Of a stretch of 64,000 nt of DNA, positions 58,137 to 64,000 are shown in pieces. The translations under genes and the position numbers were made by a program. Numbering within the stretch: the stretch's first letter is position 1; every line of letters begins with the position of its first letter. The notes under the pieces are model-generated. The model made no database searches and was not told the DNA's origin. It saw only the letters and a program-made list of their open reading frames with translations. This DNA is from Chinchilla lanigera (taxonomy: Eukaryota; Chordata; Mammalia; Rodentia; Chinchillidae), in assembly GCF_000276665.1 (NCBI RefSeq), contig NW_004955463.1, positions 7,934,005-7,998,004 of the forward strand. Reading direction: 5' to 3'.

Positions 58137-59324
58137 TGGGTGTACTCTTTTGGAAACACAAAAAGTAAAACTAGAAAAGTTTCTGTGGTTTAGGCATTGG
58201 TGACATTTTAACTTTAAAAATAACATATATGCATTGACACCACATGTGGCATGCACAATGCTGGGGATCTTTTTTACACAATGGAATTATTTTTTTTTTC
58301 CTAAAGATATAGTGCTTTGTATTTTTACTTAGAGAGCTGTGAAATGTTGTGGTAGGATGACTTTCTTACTTGGCTAACATCATTTTAAGAAAGGAAAATA
58401 AGAAGCCATTTTGTATACTTACACATATAATATCTCCCAAAAGTAGAAAATAAAGCTTGTTAGTGCAAATTGTTGTACATATAGAGAGAATTTATATCTA
58501 ATAAAAGCAGAAACTGTGTTAAGGACAAATGCATAGCTTCTATTACAATGAACTACAAATGTCTTAGTTTTTTCACTGACCAGGTTAAAAGTTCATTGAT
58601 ATGAGTCATGAGAATGACTGGTTTTTCAGAAACAAACATTCATACAGGCTTTATCAGGTTAATAAAATACTCCGTATAACTCTTCTTTTTCTTACTTTAA
58701 TATTAATTTCCTTATTTGTGGAATTTTAGAAAAAAATGCTCTTAGTAAAAATTAAAATTATACTTTTGAGGATAAATATAAAAAGAAACTAATACAACTC
58801 ACTTCTCATCTTCATGGGGTGGAATACATTAAAACTCTAAGGTGATTTAAAAGGCTTGGTATAAGTGAATAAGTGATACATGGACTGAGGAGAGGTACAC
58901 AGCGTGTCATATACATTCCTAAATGGCCAAGACTGGTGATATGGAGAGTGACAGACTATGCCTAGCCTTCTTCTGGATGCCTTTATCAAAGAGAGAATGT
59001 TGAGATGGAGACACTCAGGGTACAGCTCAGTGTGACATTTCTTATGTTCTAAGTTTAAGGTATGAAAGGCTGGGCTATTCAACAAATGAACAGTAAGTAG
59101 GTCACAATTCTTTATAATACCAAGTGTTTTTTTAAGCCTTTTTTTCAATGTCCAGATGTTATACCCACATTTTTCAATGGGAGGAAGTTTTACAAAATAC
59201 ATGTACACATAATAGCTTACATGAGTGTTTAAACTAGGGCATTAAATTTGGGGAATATCTGAGTCAAATTCAGTGTCAAAGAATTAAGTGGCCAAATTGA
59301 TCAGGTAATGTTTTTGGAGTGTTT

Positions 59325-59530
59325 TCCCATTTGCTAGGTGCTGGTGTAATTGCTTTATATGTATTAATGCATTTAATCATAATAATCTTGTGATGCAGGT
59401 ATAATTATAATGGTTTCCATTTATTAATGAAGGAACCTGAGGCTCATGAACCAAAGTCACACATCTGAGAAGTGATCAGGTGAAAATGTGAACTCAGATT
59501 ATATGGATCCACAGCTTGTGTTCTGGATGA
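59325..59530 (-). mobile_element. MIR SINE, antisense
   Basis: 'ttgctaggtgctggtgtaat', 'taatgcatttaatcataata', 'gaaggaacctgaggctcatg' and 'gtcacacatctgagaagtga' follow the antisense MIR core fully. Confidence 0.9.
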
Positions 59531-62529
59531 ATAGCCATATAATTCTCTTTAATAGCTATGCAGAGTAACATTATTCTGCATTAAGATATATCTGCCATAT
59601 CTAAAATACAAACTGCACAAAATATTTAAGATTTGTCCATTTGTAATTGAGAATTCACAATTATTTGGAAAAAATTAATGAACTCAATACTGTTAAAACA
59701 TGGTTTATTGAAAGGAACAGTGCTTAAATTTTTCTTTTTTCTTGACCAATTTTGCACACTTGAATTTGGTAATCAGAATGACTGATCTGAAAACAACAAT
59801 ACGTAGTATAAGAACCATTGTTGAACTTCTACTATCCTGTATGGTGAAGCTCTACATCATTTCCAATTTTTTTTTTTTTTTTTTTCTGTGTTTGCTTGTT
59901 TGATCAATCTTACATTCTTATGTCTGGTGGACTGAGCAACTTCACTGAAGATAACAGTATGTAATGTAGCAACCATTGTTAATTCCTATCATTTTGTTTT
60001 GAGGTCATGTATCATTTTTGTTCTTTTTATGTTGTTTTGATTTTGTTTTCATTGTTATTTTGCTATTTTTTAATTTTTAAAATAAAAAAATTATTAGAGA
60101 ACTATTTTGTAACTCTATTTTGAAAGCAGAAAATATTTTTGCTGTTTAATATATCTCTTAAACAAAATACATTCTGTAGTGTTTTTTTTTATGATAGCTA
60201 AATCTGTCTTAGGGTTTGTTGTCACAGCCAAGTGTTGGTATGTTTTTGCTCTTGACTTAGGAGTTCACAGTGCATCAGAACTCTTATGTTCTGGTCAATT
60301 ACTGTATCAGATCAGTAATTATTCATAAGATACAAAATATAAAGAAGAAAAAAAACATGATTGCATTTAGAGAACTGATGTTTTAAGACCTTGTTTACAA
60401 TTAAATACTTTTACATGGATGCTTAGGCATTTTTATGGGAAAATTTATTTTGATAGAAAAACATTAGTCAGTGAAAAAGCATAACACGCTTTTCCAAATA
60501 ACAATACGAGGTGGCTGCCTAGTAACTGACACCACAAAAGGTACTTAACTGTAACTTAGCATCTGGGAGGGGAAAATGTCACTTTGGGATATGAGTTTAT
60601 AAAATTCAATATCCAGTTATTGCCAAGATTTCCTTTAATATATCTAAGTCATTACATAAAATAGATTGCTGGAGGGAGAAGTCTTTAAATTTTTTAGTAA
60701 GCAAATTGTTTCCAAAAACACTTATGCTGGAGAAAAAGCAATTGCTTACCTACAAAAGCTGGTATGCTAGTCTCTCTTCTAGTTATTAACTGACTCATAT
60801 AGAAGCCTATTATGATAATTCTTTGATAGTTTGAATTGTCCAGGTATTTGCAATATTTTACAGATTGCATTTTTCCAGAAATATCCTCTAACTTGGCATT
60901 TCCATCCCTTGTTATTCTTTTCTTGGTTATATCAAGGGTTTCTCTGAAGTACTGCTTAATTTGCAGGGCTTATATTTTCTACTCCTATCTGCAATTCTGT
61001 GAAAATAGAGCAATTATTTAGTGGGTCATAATATGAATGCAAAAATATGTCCCCACTGAAGCATTAACATAATTTAATGTGCATTTGATGAAATTAAAGC
61101 AAGCAATAGGGAGTATAATTCTTATTTATATTTTGAAATGTTGGTAACAAAGGGCTGTGTTACCTGTGTAATAAATGCAAGCTGCACACTGGAGCACTTT
61201 TAAAATTCTAAGGGCTATATAAGATACTCAATTTTAAGTTCTCATTGCTGGATTCAAGCATCATTGCTGAGTTCAGTCTTCTTTGGTTAGGTGAAGAATA
61301 AAAGTAAATTCCATAAAGAAGAAAATGTAATAATCTAATTTCTTCTGGACAGTCTATAATATGGGCAAGCCATTAATCAATGACAACATATGGCAAAGAT
61401 ATGTACAATGTGTAAGCTATACATATATCAAGGTAGAAATATAGTAATTTTTATATTAAATTCCAAAGATCTATTAAGATTCTTCTGGTTTTATAATATG
61501 TTCTTACTGCCCCTATGATTCTGCTTATTTTTCTAAGGATTTTAAAAACATGTATTTTTTCCTTGAAGAAGTGTTGAGAACTGATACTGACGTAAAGTTT
61601 AAATTGTGATAAATACATAATTATGATAAAAGAAATACCTAGAACTAATACATGTCTGCCTTAAATTTTATTAGAATTGCAAATCAAACTGAGCTAAGTT
61701 TTCCACAAAAGAACTGATGGATTATACATTAAATTTTGGATTGTACTTCTTATTTCTTGGACATAAATTTAAGGCATCTGTTTTCCATAGCATTTTTGCA
61801 TATAACTAAAAAACAGTGATATATAATATTTGGTAAAATAAAGATACATGGCTTCTAGTCTCTTAGGATGTGTATGTTCTTAAAGAATGAAGAACTTCCA
61901 TTTCTATATGCAAATATGAATAAATGTCATAATAATGATCAGTTATCCTTTGTTATATACTAAATATATAATTATTTCTTTGGCTATTTTGGGGATCTGT
62001 ACAACTACAGATGATGTTTATGAGAAATGAAGTATACTGAGCTCTCCTGAGAAAGTCGAAGGTTCTCTCTCTCCAGTAACTTGACAGAGTTCATCACTCC
62101 AAACTCTCTCTAGACAGCCCAGCGATCTTTACTTTCTCTGAACTGTTCTGGTCTATGACAGGGATTTGGCATTTCATTGTGCAATGAGTTAATCCATCGC
62201 CTGTGTTTCAATGGAGAGGTATTGCTATTTTGGGTCTCTATAAAACATATTCCATGGCTCTGAGATTGTATGAAGACAACTTCCTGGGGAATGCTTTGGG
62301 AAACAATGTGAGGAAAGGAAGGAAGGGCCAGTGGAGAAAGTGAATTATGATGTAGAAATTCAGCAGAATCCCTGCCAATCCCTTAGGGATTGAACCTGAG
62401 CTAGGGTGAGGCAGCTCTCTCCTGAGGGGAGTTCCCAAGGAGGGACCAAACTCAGGGGTCTGGGTGGAGCTTTGCAGCATCCACTACAGGAGGGGCAAGG
62501 AGAGTTAACATTACAGCCTCACAGGTCAA

Positions 62530-62735
62530 TAAACGGGTTTGAAACTTGTTTCAACTCAGTACTGCCTATGTAACCTTGGTTACCCTTCTTAGCCTTTCTG
62601 TTCCTATGCAGATGGGATAAGAATACTGCAGGTAATCTTACTGGGTTACTGCAAAAAATGGATGAGTTAACTCACTCAAAGTACTGGCTATACAGTTCTC
62701 AGAATATGGTGAGCATTCAGTTAATTATGAGCCAT
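62530..62735 (+). mobile_element. MIR SINE, sense
   Basis: 'ctatgtaaccttggttaccc', 'ttctgttcctatgcagatgg', 'gataagaatactgcaggtaa' and 'gggttactgcaaaaaatgga' give the MIR order with divergence. Confidence 0.7.
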
Positions 62736-63224
62736 TATTTTTAATGTTTTCTCTAAAATATGTAATCAAGCTTTTTAAAAAAAACTAACCTACCTATATG
62801 ACTATTTCTTTCTGTGTAGTTTAGAAGAGCCTAGTGACAAATATCTCCCAAATTGTTAGTTGCTCAAAGCAACTAGAAAATATTTCTTGGGCTCACTACC
62901 TACATAGAATGCACTGACTGGTGTATTACTAATTCTAGAGCTCAAACTGACAGAGCATCTCTAGCCAGATCATTGCTATTGTGGCAGCTGAAAATGTAGC
63001 AGTTGAAATCCATGCTGACTCTTTAAAACTTCTACTTTGAAGTAATATATGATATTTCCACTCATATTTTGTTGTTCAAAATAAATCATAAGAGTATACT
63101 TATCATAAGAGATGGAGGGAAAGTATAGGCTCACTCTGCTTAGAAAAAAACCAAAAATACTTCATAAATAGCTTTACTTATTATAATAGTTTAATTTAAA
63201 AACTTATCTGGGTAGATACACACT

Positions 63225-63420
63225 CAGTTTTGAAAGCTAACTTTTGTTGAGCACTTATGTGCCAGGCAACACATAAAGAACAAAATTGTGAATGCTTACT
63301 AATGTTTTAACATTTTACATTTAAACACCCCTGAAACTTAGAGAAAATTAACATTACAGATCCAGCTACTGGTAAATGTTGACTCTAATTCAGAACTACC
63401 TAGTTGCAAAGCTTAAAATG
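63225..63420 (-). mobile_element. MIR SINE, antisense, partial
   Basis: 'acttttgttgagcacttatg', 'tgccaggcaacacataaaga' and 'gtttaacattttacattt'-like text mark the L2/MIR-type end and core of an antisense MIR. Confidence 0.65.
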
Positions 63421-64000
63421 ATATAATGGAATCCTTATTACAATGAAAATATCGTAGTTAGTGTTGTTTATCTTGCCTTTCATTGGTATGTGAGAGTTTG
63501 TAATCTCCTCTTTAGCATTAATACAGCATGACACTGGGGAAGTCTGGTAATAAACTATGAACAAAGCTGGAGTCTGACCCAGAGGAAGGTTCCACATGCT
63601 CCTGGCCCAGCACTCCATACATCAAGAGCCCATCAGACCATCAGATAAACTTTGAGGCCGGTTAGGAGAGCAACTACTCCACACTTAGGCTCCAGGTTGT
63701 CCCTTGTAAACTATACATTCACAGGACTTGGAGTATGTTTTAAATGCTTTCACGGATACATTATTTTGATTTTGTCTACTAGGGAGGGTCAGGGTCTATG
63801 TTCTTCCTATTTGTACTTTATATTTCTAACATATTCCAGGGTTTTATATTTCGTTACATGGAACATGTATTCACAATGGCTGTAAATGTTAATAAGGCAA
63901 ATATCTGCATCGCCATTTAATAGAAGAAAAAACAGGTTAGCCAAAGTTATATGGCTTTCCTGGTGTCACATAATTGACAATAACATGTTGAATTTTGAAG

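Larger units (their letters stand above)
58240..64000. other. AT-rich sequence with few repeats and no gene
   Basis: Apart from MIR copies (59325, 62530, 63225) nothing is confidently recognised. Frames at 58837-59208 (123 codons, minus) and 62238-62480 (80 codons, minus) have no motifs. A weak similarity of about 45 bases between 59793-59840 and 59950-59995, both ending 'aaccattgtt', may be an old duplication. Low density of recent insertions makes this a candidate for conserved non-coding DNA, which only alignment could show. Confidence 0.4.

Noticed and set aside
1..64000. CRISPR array, operon, origin or attachment site
   Set aside because: No regularly spaced identical direct repeats with unique spacers, no bacterial gene organisation and no phage-type features; composition and repeats are mammalian.

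Overview
This window is mammalian nuclear DNA, almost certainly rodent, and it looks intergenic or deep intronic. I could not support a single host protein-coding gene. All open frames are short, the longest is 233 codons, and those that resemble known proteins are decayed pieces of transposable elements. The organism call rests on the SINEs: many tRNA-Ala-derived ID elements with intact target-site duplications, B1 (7SL-derived) monomers, and dimeric B1 plus shortened-ID units (B1-dID type). No muroid-style B2 or B4 was noticed. That combination points to the squirrel, dormouse, beaver or kangaroo-rat side of the rodents rather than mouse or rat. A beaver/geomyoid-type genome is my guess, not a demonstrated result. 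One run of exactly 100 N (51599-51698) marks a draft assembly gap.

Layout. 1-560: old L1 3' fragment carrying a young ID. 2.2-2.5 kb: GA-rich tract and a B1-dID. 6.3-9.3 kb: antisense relic of an ERVL-type endogenous retrovirus pol region. 9.4-12.2 kb: B1-dID, L2, MIR and a Tigger-like DNA transposon fossil. 12.5-17.2 kb: one almost full-length antisense L1 with ORF2 and ORF1 remnants, interrupted by two ID copies. 18.2-19.6 kb: MER2/Tigger-like fossil and an old L1 piece. 21-23.4 kb: L2, L1 3' end and MIR. 24.0-26.0 kb: L1 with a 5' inversion (twin-priming structure) and a B1 inside it. 26.3-33.7 kb: ID, MaLR-like LTR, a long ancient L1, an MLT1-like LTR, and a second ancient L1 containing a tiny local inversion. 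34.2-35.3 kb: two ID and one B1. 35.3-40.7 kb: little recognisable except an AT-rich tract. 40.7-44.3 kb: old antisense L1 split by younger L1 pieces, ID and B1. 45.0-45.4 kb: internally deleted mariner element with both terminal inverted repeats. 46-52.6 kb: ID, L1 3' UTR, B1s, long purine/pyrimidine microsatellites, MIR and MaLR-like LTRs. 52.7-54.4 kb: MLT1-like LTRs. 55-56.2 kb: B1, L1 and ID. 56.3-57.8 kb: a GC-richer degenerate minisatellite with an inverted copy, the least explained object here. 57.9-64 kb: B1-dID and scattered MIRs in otherwise unrecognised AT-rich sequence.

There are no genes acting together. What can be read is a stratigraphy: L2/MIR and Tigger/mariner fossils are oldest, then old L1 and MaLR/ERVL relics, then rodent L1 and B1, then ID copies with perfect duplications. 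Family names were assigned by eye from remembered consensus features and need a repeat-library search. I found no evidence for an undescribed biological system; the minisatellite/inverted-repeat block and several local rearrangements merit a second look.
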